DNA of 20,868 bases, from NCBI GenBank assembly GCA_004151065.3, contig NWUY0300015058.1:24348-45215 (forward strand). The letters are read 5' to 3'. Under the pieces are notes generated by a model. The model was given only the letters and a program-made list of their open reading frames with translations, was not told the origin of the DNA and ran no database searches. The DNA comes from Larix sibirica (taxonomy: Eukaryota; Streptophyta; Pinopsida; Pinales; Pinaceae). The position numbers and the translations under genes were made by a program. How positions within the stretch are numbered: the stretch's first letter is position 1; each line of letters opens with the position of its first letter. Shown piece after piece: positions 1 to 9,257 of this stretch.

Positions 1-509
1 TAATGTGGATGTGCCTATTTCAAGGTAAACAAGTCTTATGAAGCTGATATAAGACGTAGTAAATATTTTTTTTTATTTTTATAGTTTTATTCTTTGTAAA
101 TTGTGTGTATGTGTAACGAGGGTACGTTACACATTGTCGGGTTGCGACATCCTGCAATTGAGATCTGGAGGAGGTATCCTCACTGTTGTTATGGTATGAG
201 CTGTCCTAAGCTCTAGGGTGACATGTTCGTAAGGGTCTCATTAGTCGAGCACAAAAGTCTCTTGGGGTCTCGACTCTCACATAAATGATTGTTGAGGCAG
301 AGCTATTGTCTCCTTGTCTCTTGGTACCTCTGTCCACTAGAAACATTGGAAAGAAAGCTATAATTGGTCGAACAAGGTCCGGTCTAGAATGGGGTGGGCA
401 GAGTGAGTGAGATCTTAGACCAAAGGCCTCCCTCATATAAGTGCCAAGCATATATGGTCTAGGAAGGGGAAGAAGGTGGATAGAGAGTTTTGAGACCTTG
501 AAAAGATAA
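1..509. other. AT-rich flank, largely unassigned
   Basis: Bases 1-205 hold no gene or repeat I can name; there is a T-rich run near 66-80. Bases 206-509 lie downstream of the recognisable LINE coding sequence on the minus strand. They stay open in one minus-strand frame, rich in Pro, Leu and Ser, but after about residue 25 of that frame I no longer see LINE similarity. The stretch may be the decayed C-terminal end or 3' UTR of the LINE, or an unrelated sequence joined to it. Confidence 0.35.
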
Positions 510-2400
510 AGCTCGCATCCAATGCTAAGAGTGTAGGGGGGCTTAACAATAAGGTTGTCTCTTAGCTCCAAGAAGTGTTACGCATAGACGACCATCTTGT
601 GGCTTAACTCACCTAGTGGTCGATTGGAGAAATTAGAATATTATTGTTTGATGATATTCGCTTTGATGATCATATTCAACTTTTGTCTATTTAGTAGGAC
701 TCGATTGGGGGTGTCAAGGCAGTATTTGAATGGAGGGAGGCGATTTATCAAGATACCCATTGATTGAAGGAGATAGGCGTCCTTTGCAAACCAACAATGA
801 GCTCGAACATGGGTACTTTTAGTGGCTATAGCTTTCGAGGAGCAACAGGGAAGATGAGGATAATGAGACATATTGATTGGGGAATCCATAAAGCATTGAA
901 CTTGGTGCAAAAGGGAAAGTAGACCGAAGATGGTTTCAATCCTGAAGGGGGATGCCACAAACTTTGTTGGAATAATGGCATATGGAATTGTCTTCTTGCA
1001 TCTGATGATGCAACAAAGCATGAGAGCTTGAACTCTTTTTGTCATGGTCTAGTTTGATTCCAATAAGCGAGGTTCCTAGATCTTTAAACCATAGAGAACT
1101 GTGAATCTAATGGGGCTGTTTATAAGGTCCATCTTGTAGTGATGTCCTGAAAATGATTTTGAAAACATTGACGCTCAAGAAGAGTGAGGGATCCATAGCC
1201 CTTCTTGATCAAGGGTTGGGGGGTTTTTCTCCAAATTGCTAAACACTCAAATGTGTGTAAGTACTGGTGATCTCGATCTTCGCATCCTAGAAATAAAAAT
1301 GATACTTTGAGAGGATGGATTTCGACCTGTTGAAAATCATAACCTTTGCCAAGGTTGATTGTCAATTGATGAAGGCCATAAAAATTGGATTAAGCATCAA
1401 GGTGTCTTGGTAACTCCTTCGAGGTGGAGGATAAGAGGACCATGTCATTAACAAAGAGGAGGATGGATATCAAAACCCAATGAAGAAGGCACTTGTCCTT
1501 TTGGTGGATATGCTTTTGGAGAAAAGACTCTAGCTCATTGATGTATATCCCAAACCATGTAGGTGAAAGAGGACAACCTTGCTTCACCCCAATGGTGCTC
1601 CTAATGAAGTCTGACACTCCATGAGCTTTGCAAACTCTACCAAGGATGGACTCATAGACGGTTTATGATAGTTGTGATAAGAATGTCCGAGATACCAGTG
1701 TCGCTAAGCCTTTGGAACAAGGCCTTCTTAGGATCGAGTCAAATGCCTTCTGAAAGTTGGCAAAGTAGTAGAAGACGTTCATAGAGTGGTGTATTGCTTC
1801 CTCGATGATAGCTTTTAGTGAGAGAATTTGATCAATGGTTTGGTGCTTTGGCCTGAAACCTATTTGTCCTCTAGCTTGAAGATGTCTTTTCATAAGCTCC
1901 CTTGATAAATTTAGGTGAAGTGTGGTTGCATAAAGCTTAGAGGTGTGGCCCACCATAATAGGTTGCTAGTTATTCGGATCAAAGTTAATGCTCGATTTCT
2001 GGATAGGGTGAGTAGTGTGGTGGTAACACGATTGTGGCAATCCCAAGCAGATAAGATGGTTAAACAAATCAATGTAGTCCAAAAGTGTAGGTCTACCCTG
2101 TCTACAATGTTTAAAAAGCTTAGCTTGGAACCTCTAATCTGTCACTTTGTTGGTGTTCATCTCCTAGATAGTATGTTGGATCTTTATGTAAATGAATAGG
2201 AAACAAGATATTGGGGTGGAGGAGGTGACATTGATGGGAGGCTGCTTGTGTACGTCATCGAGGGAAGTGATATGGGTGAATATGGATTGTGGGTCAAGAT
2301 TGGAGGGGAGGTTGGTGTGGCAGGGAAATGCACTACACCAAAAGTTTTTTTTGGGAGCGGTGGAAGGATGCATGCAATTCATGTCTCCTTTGAGAGACAA
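510..2400 (-). pseudogene. Decayed LINE (non-LTR) reverse transcriptase ORF2 fragment
   Basis: This is a broken plant LINE ORF2, read from high to low coordinates. Around 2135-2030 lies the run-in to the RT domain (QAKLFKH, LLDYIDLFNH). At 1956-1663 are QIGFRPKHQTIDQ and the motif A region FANFQKAFD. At 1617-1390 are GVKQGCPLSPT and motif C FVND (1444-1455). Then come GKGYDFQ and KKGYGSLTLLERQCF (1365-1120), CCIIRCKKTIPYAII (from 1045), and GELSHKM and HFLELRD (about 610-555). Reverse transcriptase normally copies LINE RNA at a nicked target site. The frame is interrupted by stops and frameshifts throughout. Both motif A (usually FVDF) and motif C (usually F/YADD) carry Asn where the family has a catalytic Asp. 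The stretch 2400-2164 is a plausible N-terminal continuation but only weakly recognisable. No endonuclease domain, poly(A) tail or target duplication was identified. Family assignment is firm; the ends are not. Confidence 0.88.
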
Positions 2401-2582
2401 AGTGACATTTCTTGAAGCAGAGAGGATTGTGGTAGGATTTGTTGAGAATGGGGTAGGAGGTGAAGTTATGGGGAAGGGCGCGATGGAGTTGTCTATGATG
2501 GGTTATATATTAGTCTCTGATGGGTTTTGTATTCATAGTCATACCACCATTTCGTAGGGTTGGATCTGTGGTTTATAGTATT

Positions 2583-2789
2583 AAAATTTCCAAACCCTAG
2601 GGGATTGTTGTCCTTCTGTTCTCAAGATAAACAAATCAATCTTAGTTTATTTAAATGCAGGAAATTAATTAATGAACATAGCATCAATCACACAAAAACT
2701 GGAAAAGTAAATACCGGAAACATAAATGAAATACATGCATATAGATCATTTCTCCCTCAAATTAGATTCTCATTCTTTAGATCAAAGCT
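2583..2789 (+). repeat. Left arm of a long inverted repeat
   Basis: The segment is the reverse complement of 8959-9163, with scattered mismatches and small indels. Matching landmarks are TTTATTTAAATGCAGGAAAT, CATAGCATCAATCACACAA and AAACATAAATGAAATACA. The arms lie about 6.2 kb apart, outside the copia pseudogene. Most likely they are two oppositely oriented fragments of one repeat family (an LTR or its flank), not the termini of one element, because neither arm ends in an obvious terminal motif. Confidence 0.85.
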
Positions 2790-2799
2790 CTCTGCTCTT

Positions 2800-2923
2800 A
2801 AGGTGTATGCTAAGGTGACCCTTCTCATACAAGGTGTATGACCTAGTCATGTATGTTGATTTCTGACTTGCTTTTAAGGTGTATGACCTAGTCATGTATG
2901 TTGATTTTTGACCTGCTCTTAAG
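2800..2923 (+). repeat. 45-bp tandem repeat
   Basis: Two near-identical 45-bp units start at 2831 and 2876, each opening AAGGTGTATGACCTAGTCAT; they differ at about four positions. A shorter related unit precedes them at 2800 (AAGGTGTATGCTAAGG). The 24-bp sequence at 2800-2823 recurs exactly at 3824-3847, so the 1-kb block between them is bracketed by a direct repeat. Confidence 0.85.
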
Positions 2924-3407
2924 ACAATAGGATCTGAGCACATGGACCAATTGGATCATGTCCTAGAGCATTCATGGACAGTTGGAGCTGATTTTGAGAG
3001 AGTCGTCCCACACATGTGGGCCTTGGGATGCGATTGTTGCTGATTTATGAGGAGCACTCTAGGGTTTGACCCTTGATTTGGACTTCCCTACCACTTGGCA
3101 CATGTTTTGAGGAGAGCGCTCCCCATTTTGAGATGATTTGCCACTTGTTGGAGCATCCTTGAGGATGGCGTTACATTTTGAGGACACTTGGAGGCACAAG
3201 TATGGAAAATTTATTGGAGTGCTCTAGTTTGTTGAGCTTGGTTGATGTATATGGTCATGTATTGGACCATTTTGAGGAGATCGCTCCCTCTCTTGAGGTT
3301 ATAGTGTACCATTATCTCATATATTGACCTTTCACTAGGTGGTGCACCCCCTTGGCTTGGGACATTGCTAGTTTATTAGCATTATTTATCATTTTTTGAC
3401 CGTATCT

Positions 3408-3430
3408 GGAGGATTTGTTATAAATCCTCC
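3408..3430. repeat. Perfect hairpin GGAGGATTT-N5-AAATCCTCC
   Basis: Nine-base stems (3408-3416 and 3422-3430) pair perfectly around a 5-base loop. It lies about 60 bp upstream of the TATA-like box of the LTR-like block, so it would be in U3 if that reading is right. No known function is implied. Confidence 0.8.
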
Positions 3431-3489
3431 AAACCTTAGATCTAGGGTTTTGATATCATTTTATTGTGAAGGAAGTTGAGCTCCTCTTT

Positions 3490-3497
3490 TATATAAG
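3490..3497 (+). promoter_or_regulatory. Putative TATA box of LTR-like block
   Basis: TATATAAG lies in a CT-rich context and is followed by AATAAA at 3539-3544, as expected where an LTR start site and poly(A) site lie close together. It is a sequence match only. Confidence 0.4.
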
Positions 3498-3660
3498 AGA
3501 GCCTCTTCCTCATTGTATCTTGTTGTTGATTAGTGGAGAATAAAACTATCTTTGCAGCCATAAGCTCTTGACTCTTGGGATTTTTCTTCATGTGAGGCAC
3601 AACTTGATAATCTAACTTAAGATAATATCGTTCTTTCTTGCATTGTAAGAAAATATTAAA

Positions 3661-4739
3661 CCTAGTCTATTTAGATGAGTAAATTTTCTCCATTGGATTA
3701 TGTATGGAAATCTCTTTGCCTATCCCATATGTTAGTTTTGTATATTTGCTTGTGAATGGCATCTTAAGAGAGTTACAAGTCAAGTTTGCATAGGCTAATA
3801 TATGTGCTAAGGTTTTCTAATTGAAGGTGTATGCTAAGGTGACCCTTCCTTGGAGGGATTTACATGAAAAACCTCAAGACTTGGGAGGAATTTGTCATGT
3901 TGTTTTGTAGGTATTCCAGCCAAGTATATTAAGGCAAAAGCCCAAGGAGAACCATCCTAAAGATCCCATTTTGACCAAGGATTTGAAGGCACTAGTCCAA
4001 ACTCCATATCTTCAACCATAAAAGACCATAAAATTCTCTTTTTCCTTTTGTTCTATGGGGAAAATCAATTTTTTTAAAGGGTAAAAAACATTTCCAGAAT
4101 TCCCCAAATCAAGCCAAGATTAACTTTCTCATTTTAGGATCTTTTAGGCTTGAAATTCTAAGTTTTATTTTCTGTCTTGTATCATTTCCTTACTGCAGAA
4201 AAAAAACAGAGATATAACAGCACTAAAAGAGCAGGTCATACATTGTCCTAATCCTAGATCAAGTTAGTTCTAGCCATGGATGTTGATTTTTGTTGTAAAC
4301 TCTGTTTGATGGAATAAAGAGTGCTTTCTTCAATGTCGGCTTAGAGAAAGTTTAAATGTATCACCTGCATGGATTCCAAGTAGTATGTACATAAGCATTT
4401 GGTGTGCATGTTAGTGAGGGTTCTTTGAATTAAATGCAAACCCCAAGTGCCTAATATGTTTGAACAAATTTCTTACCTTTGGTCTCGGATATTAGGAGAG
4501 AGGTTTTTATAGGATGATGACTGCTTCCTAGGTGAGACATCCTGCTAGGAGGGCCAATGGTTCTTGGCCTTCGATTTTCCGTGACCCTTACATGTATCTG
4601 CATCATTTCTTTGTTTTATTTCTTATTGCCATCACGACTTAGGGTTTTGGACTGTTCTTTGTAGAGGATACATTTGCTTTTACGGTGATTTTCTAGGAGT
4701 GACTTTTGCGCTCCCACTTTGTAATCTCATTGACTTTCA
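3661..4739. other. Unassigned intergenic stretch
   Basis: I see no gene here. It contains the second copy of the 24-bp direct repeat (3824-3847), several A/T runs, and many short interrupted reading frames. It could hold the decayed 5' half of the copia element (gag, protease, integrase), but no motif of those domains is readable. Confidence 0.4.
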
Positions 4740-5215
4740 GTTCGGGACAACGACCTTTAGGTGAAGAGGAGACATTAGCTCCTTCCAGTTTTGTTAGGAG
4801 ACCTTAATGGTTCACTTAGACATCGAGCAATGCTCAGGAGTATGTTGAGGCTCCTAGGAGCACTTTTAGGGAGTCAAGCCTTTGAAGAAGTTTCCAAACT
4901 ACATGGCGTCAATGAGCAACATCATAGATTTAGAGCTTTTGCTCAGTTTTAGTTTTCAGAAGGCAATAGAACAGTGGATTTGACACGATGACATGGTGGA
5001 GAACACCTCCATCACGAAGAATGATATGTGGGACATAGTGCCAAGAGTGAAGGGCAAGTCATTGGTGAGTTCTAGGTCGCTCTACAAAATTAAGCATGTT
5101 GTTGATGGCAACATCAAGAACTTTCCAAGGTGAGGTTTTTGGCAATAGGGGTCTATGAGAAAGAGGGAGTGGACTACGAGGAGACTTTTGCTCCAGTTGC
5201 CAGATACACATCCAT
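4740..5215 (+). pseudogene. Ty1/copia pol pseudogene, fragment 1 (start of RT domain)
   Basis: Read with frameshifts, this gives the stretch between integrase and reverse transcriptase of a Ty1/copia polyprotein. About 4800-4905 matches AQEYVEAPR and STFRES; 5038-5115 reads VPRVKGKSLVSSRSLYKIK and HVVDGNIK; 5160-5215 reads KEGVDYEETFAPVARYTS, a hallmark of copia RT. The sequence stops exactly at 5215, where a 1757-bp LTR is inserted, and resumes at 6973. Frameshifts and stops make it non-functional. No 5' LTR or primer site could be paired with it. Confidence 0.9.
5211..5215 (+). repeat. Target-site duplication TCCAT (left)
   Basis: TCCAT sits directly before the TGTAA end of the inserted LTR and is repeated directly after its TTACA end at 6973-6977. 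Removing the insert and one copy restores a continuous copia reading from ARYTS into SIRV. Confidence 0.9.
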
Positions 5216-6972
5216 TGTAAACTTTAAAGTTTTAAATGAGACTTCCGCTGAGATCTGGGTTATTCTGGTTATGTAGTTGGCTCTATGGTTATGTCAAAAC
5301 AGTTTGTGGATTCATTCCCAACCCACAGTATAAACCCACTTTATTCGACGGTGGAAACTAAGTGTTTCTTGGTTCACTAATTTAGTCAAACAGTTCACTG
5401 AGTAGTCCTGTAGGATGCACCAGTCTGCTGATATAATTTTCTGAGTGACTCAAGCAGATTAATTCAGACCTCCCTTCATTCACTTAGTGGAAATTTGATG
5501 CATTTCATGTCATATATGTGTACAAGACGAAATCAAACTATAACAGCCCAAAATATAACAAATAACAGAGATAGAAATTGTCAAGACACAGATTTAATTA
5601 CTGCTGCAAATGACTGATATTTATTATCTCTTTTAACAAGACATATGAGGCTCAACACCATAGGGAAACACTTCAAGATCTGACCTGGAAATGTCTGTTT
5701 ACATACAGCAGTAATAAGAACACCTCTGAGCACAAAATGCAGCTGATATGATAAGTATTTTCTCCCCTTTTTGCCTACATCCTGCTGGTTACTTCGTACT
5801 GGGGGCGACGTTAAGATGGCAGCTCTTTTCTTTATAGTAAATACCCCCTGTGAAGGCTCCTCTGTGTACAATATATTGCTGTAGCTTGACTGTAGACCAC
5901 AGTGACCTCTTCCTTGGAGTGTACAGTCCCCAATCTCCCACGAGCTGGCTAGTTAGAAGCTTGGATAGCAGAGGATTGAAGATAAACTCGCCCAGGTGTA
6001 TGTGTTTCCTTCCTCGGATGAGAGACAAGGAAAATAGCAGCAATATCCTCTTCCTTTCAAGTGACCCCTCTCTCAGATGATGAGAGTGTTCTATCTCTTT
6101 TATTTATTTATTTCTCGACTCTGCCCACACAGTGCGCCTCTCTCCACATAGACTTTCCCACAGCTGAGACAACCCAGCATTCTTCTTCTTTGATGATAAG
6201 CTTTGAGGAGGCAAGGCCACACCCTCTTCTTTTTAGTGGATGATGATACGATATGGCTGAGATGAGAGCTCCCCAACAAGTGTGCCCTCTCCCAATAGAT
6301 GACTGAAACTTGCATAAACTTCTCAGATCTGCTTGTAGAATTCATTGCAACCACGTCAATGAAGTTTATATGAGAAATCTGACTGATCTCTCCTCATAAG
6401 ATAGCTAGGGTGGATCGTTTCACCACCGAAACTATTTTCCTCTTTCTTAGGGTTTCGTTCAAGAGAAAGCAAGCTCAAGAGCTCTTCAAGATTTCGAAAA
6501 TGCAAAATACATGAATGAATGAGAGAATGAGTTCTCTCTCTTTTTATACTTCTTTTTCACCTTTGTGACTCTTCGACTTCCCTTGTCTCTTTTCACATTT
6601 AGTAAATATGAAATAACTTTTTAATGAGAAAGTGACCTTTTCATCTTTTATCTTCATTTTGACTCCTTTTTGCCATTTTTTACTTTTTCCCACTCAACTT
6701 TTAATTAAAGTGGCTTTATAAAGTTAAAGTCACTTTTAAGACCCCATTAAATAATTATAAAGTGACTTTTATGAAGTAGTCATATAATATTTCCCTAAGT
6801 CAGTTCATAACCCCTCCTTTTTATCAAAATAAATTACTCAACGTCCTTTATAGTGTTGCTTTTTCGTCCATTGACATTAAGTAATTGATTTAATCTCTCT
6901 GATCAGGCGGACACACTCCAAGTCACCTCCACTTGCTGCGACAAAGAACACAAAGAAATTGGGGACATTACA
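5216..6972 (-). mobile_element. Solo LTR (1757 bp) inserted in the copia pol
   Basis: The insert begins TGTAAAC, ends GGACATTACA, and is flanked by the 5-bp duplication TCCAT. These are the hallmarks of LTR retrotransposon integration. There is no internal domain: no primer site, gag or pol is visible, so this is a solo LTR left by recombination between two LTRs, or a very small non-autonomous element. Orientation is minus: on that strand it opens TGTAATGTCCCC, a common plant LTR start, and carries TATAAAAA (6541-6548) after about 430 bp. This implies a U3 of roughly 450 bp and a long R-U5 of about 1.3 kb. U3 contains repeated AAAGTGACTTTT-like words (about 6620-6770). Open frames inside it look accidental. 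Confidence 0.88.
6541..6548 (-). promoter_or_regulatory. TATA box of the solo LTR
   Basis: On the minus strand the sequence reads GTATAAAAAGAGAGAGAAC, a strong plant TATA box followed by a purine-rich start region. It fixes the LTR orientation. Transcription would start near 6510 and run toward the copia fragment 1 side. Confidence 0.6.
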
Positions 6973-7241
6973 TCCATTAGAGTATTGATGTCTTTAGATT
7001 CATTTATGGGATGGGGAATGCATTAGATGGATGCGAAGACAGCTTTCCTTAATGGGATAATTGAGGAAGAAGTGTACATAGAGAAGCCGCAGGGCTTTGT
7101 GGTAATTGGGAAGTCTCATGTTCGTAGTCTTAAGAAGGCATTGTATGGATTGAAGTAGGCACTAAGAGCATGGTATTCAAGGATAAATGGATATTTGCAA
7201 CGTGTGGGCTTTATGTGCTTTATTTCTTAAGTAGATGGTTG
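6973..7241 (+). pseudogene. Ty1/copia pol pseudogene, fragment 2 (RT fingers/palm)
   Basis: This continues the RT domain directly after the solo LTR. The reading is SIRVLMSL, then MDAKTAFLNGIIEEEVY (from 7027), EKPQGFVV, and LKKALYGLK followed by a TAG where the family has Gln (so CAG to TAG), then RAWYSRINGYLQ. About ten codons usual in this family between GF and YYFLVDG are missing, and a frameshift follows. The piece ends at a second insertion that starts at 7242. Reverse transcriptase activity is impossible from this copy. Confidence 0.92.
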
Positions 7242-7457
7242 GAACTTCATTTAAATTTACTTCCTATAGTTTACTTATCCTTAGATTATTTTATTAGGGA
7301 CCACCTCCTTTGGCTTTGTTTAGGAGTTGGCCTAAATAGAGAGGTTGAGTGTTGTGGTGACATTGGCACCCAACTTGAACTTGCCCCCAAGACTGCCCGT
7401 AGTGGGTTAATATTTTTCTCATTTCTCCCAGGTGTGCATTAGGTGGCAACAGGGTTG
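7237..7457 (+). mobile_element. ~211-bp insertion with 5-bp flanking repeat in copia RT
   Basis: The copia reading breaks inside VDG at about 7240 and resumes at 7453 just upstream of the YVDD box. GGTTG occurs at both junctions (7237-7241 and 7453-7457), as a target duplication would. The inserted 7242-7452 starts GAACTTCATT and ends GGCAACAG. I see no terminal inverted repeats, no TG/CA ends in register and no protein similarity. It may be a small non-autonomous element. An intron is unlikely because the left edge is not GT. The 5-bp repeat could be chance. Confidence 0.5.
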
Positions 7458-8417
7458 ATCTGCTTATTGGTGTGGTATGTAGATGACTTGTTTCTTACAG
7501 GTGTAGAAAAGCTCACTGCAGGGTGCAAAGGAGAGATATTGCAATTTAGTTTGTGATGAAGGACATTGGCAAGATGCACACTACTTTTTGGGTTTGGAGG
7601 TTTGGTAGAGACTTGGGAAAATATTCTATGGGAATGGTAAGTATGCAATTGAGATCCTAAAAAGGTTTCAGATGTAGGACTTCAAACTTGTGGCCACACC
7701 CATGATCATTAAGCTGAAGAAGCTGACAACTTTAGATTCAGAGTTGGTGGACCCTACAATGTACAAGCAAATGATAGGTTCCTTGATGTATTTGGTTAGC
7801 AATAGACCAAATATATGTTTTGTAGTGAAGACCTTGTGTCAGTTCATTGTGGAGTTGAGGTAGGAGCATTGGGTAGTAGTGAAACATGTGCTCGGATACT
7901 TGATGGGTACAATAGAGTATGCCTGAGATATCTTGGATATGGTGAAGTGAAGTTGTAGGGGTATATAGACTCAGATTGGGCATGCAGTGCAACAGGCAAG
8001 AGGAGCACCTCTAGGTGTTGCTTTAGCCTTGGATCAAATATGACATCCTTGTTTAGTAGGAAGCATAATTCCTTGGCACTTAGCTTAGAAGAGGTATAAT
8101 ACATGGCAATCGGTATTGATAGTTGTGAGGCCATTTGGCTTCACAAGTTGCTTGTAGAGTTATTTGATGAGTTGGACTATGGTTCTTTACTATGAGAATC
8201 GAAGTTGTATAAAACTCTTTGAGAATCTAGTATTGCAAGACAGGTCCAAACACATAGATATTAGATATCACTTAATATGAGATGGGATTCACAAGGGAGT
8301 AGTAAAGCTACAATATGCCCCCACATATCAACATGTGACTTATATTCTGACCAAGCCCTTAGCAAAAGGGAAGTTTGAAGCATTCAAAGACAAACTTCCT
8401 TCCTTGCTAAGAAGGTG
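7453..8417 (+). pseudogene. Ty1/copia pol pseudogene, fragment 3 (YVDD to RNase H)
   Basis: This holds the rest of RT and RNase H. The RT active-site motif YVDD is intact at 7476-7487 and is followed by LFLTGVEKLTAGCK. Then come HYFLGLEVW, GKYAIEILKRFQM, LVDPTMYKQMIGSLMYLV, NRPNICFVVKTLCQF, and the weakly preserved YTDSDWA / TSGCCFS region. Near the end are SCIKLFENLVLQDRSKHID (about 8200-8265), VVKLQYAP, LTKPLAKGKFEAFKDKL and LPSLLRR. Several frameshifts and stops occur (for example TGA TGA at about 7552 and WEVLR-stop near 7860). The order of motifs and the LTKPLA C-terminal box identify Ty1/copia. Confidence 0.93.
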
Positions 8418-8958
8418 TGTTGAGAAATGTAGCTTGGATAGGAGCTTCTTGCAGATGTTTCATTATGAATGTGCACGGAGTGGTTTGAGACATTACGCAA
8501 AGTGACCATTGAGGAAAAGTGAGTTATATTTCTATTTTGTGACTTCACCTAGGAAAAGTGAAAGCCTAATGTTTAGAACTCAACTTAGTCTTAGGAGTCT
8601 AATAAAGTGTATTTATTACATTAAAACTTAGATTAGATTTAATCTTATCCGTACATCTCAAGATTGAGATAGGTGGCATTAGGGTTAAGGAGATTAGGGT
8701 TTTGGCAAAGCATAAAAGATCGTCAAGAGGTTGACTATGTTGATTAGGGTGAGCGAGCAAGAGAGGAATCATAGTGCATTAGGGAGGAGAATAGTGATTT
8801 GCTAAAGTAGTTGGCTAGTACAACAGGTCGTGCAACAATGTCTATTGTTTTTCCTTTATACATAGGCCACACCTCTTATGTTGGTTGTACACCTCTTTAA
8901 GAGTGATTTTGTTAATTGTACAATTGTTGGTTTAGCATACTATGGAATTTGCCTTGTA
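8418..8958 (+). mobile_element. Possible remnant of the copia 3' LTR
   Basis: Immediately after the pol C-terminus lies the short purine run AAGAAGG and then TGTTGAGAAATG, which is where a copia 3' LTR would begin. No matching 5' copy was found upstream of 4740, and no CA end or target duplication could be fixed. The stretch has no other gene. Its right end is the inverted-repeat arm at 8959. Confidence 0.35.
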
Positions 8959-9163
8959 AGCTTTGGTCAAAAGAATGAGAAGTTGATTAAAAAGAGAAAT
9001 CATTTATGTATGTGTATTTCATTTATGTTTTTGTTATTTATTTTTCTAGCTATTGTGTGATTGATGCTATGTTAGAAATTAATTTCCTGCATTTAAATAA
9101 ACTCAAGATTTGATTTGTTTAACTTTAGACACAAGGACAACAATCATATAGGGTTTGAAATTT
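8959..9163 (-). repeat. Right arm of the long inverted repeat
   Basis: It is the reverse complement of 2583-2789 (see that entry). It ends abruptly next to the truncated LTR at 9169, which suggests that rearrangement at this junction removed the rest of that LTR. Confidence 0.85.
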
Positions 9164-9168
9164 TGATA

Positions 9169-9241
9169 GGTGGACTGCACAATGCACCTCTTGGGGGGGC
9201 AGTTGCATGTGAGTACCCTAGTGCAAATTTCATATGCTACA
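9169..9241 (-). mobile_element. Truncated 3' LTR
   Basis: Both the 5' LTR start (13934) and this piece read TGTAGCAT, and both later read AGAGGTGCATTGTG and GTCCACC on the minus strand. Between these blocks the two copies differ substantially, so the insertion is old. Only 73 bp remain before the inverted-repeat arm. Confidence 0.75.
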
Positions 9242-9257
9242 TTTTCCCCCCTTTCTC
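9242..9257 (-). other. Polypurine tract
   Basis: The minus strand reads GAGAAAGGGGGGAAAA directly before TGTAGC, the start of the 3' LTR. This is the expected form and place for the second-strand primer of an LTR retroelement, and it fixes the element's orientation. Confidence 0.8.

Larger units (their letters stand above)
2924..3660 (+). mobile_element. LTR-like promoter block, plus strand
   Basis: There is no coding sequence here. The block has an LTR-like arrangement: a repeated motif TTTTGAGGAGAnCGCTCC near 3105 and 3270, a perfect hairpin at 3408-3430, a TATATAAG box at about 3490-3497, and AATAAA at 3539-3544. A TATA box followed about 45 bp later by a polyadenylation signal is the layout of the U3-R region of a plant LTR. 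I could not define TG/CA ends or a target duplication, so the boundaries are approximate. It may be an old solo LTR lying between the 24-bp direct repeats at 2800 and 3824. Confidence 0.45.

Noticed and set aside
1915-2557. Plus-strand open frames at 1915-2199 and 2192-2557
   Set aside because: They lie antisense to the LINE RT and its run-in, and show no domain of their own.
5581-6354. Overlapping open frames on both strands at 5581-6354
   Set aside because: They lie inside the R-U5 part of the solo LTR, are short, overlap on both strands, and resemble no protein I know.
7242-7452. Spliceosomal intron in the copia RT
   Set aside because: The left edge is GA and not GT, and copia pol has no introns; an insertion fits better.
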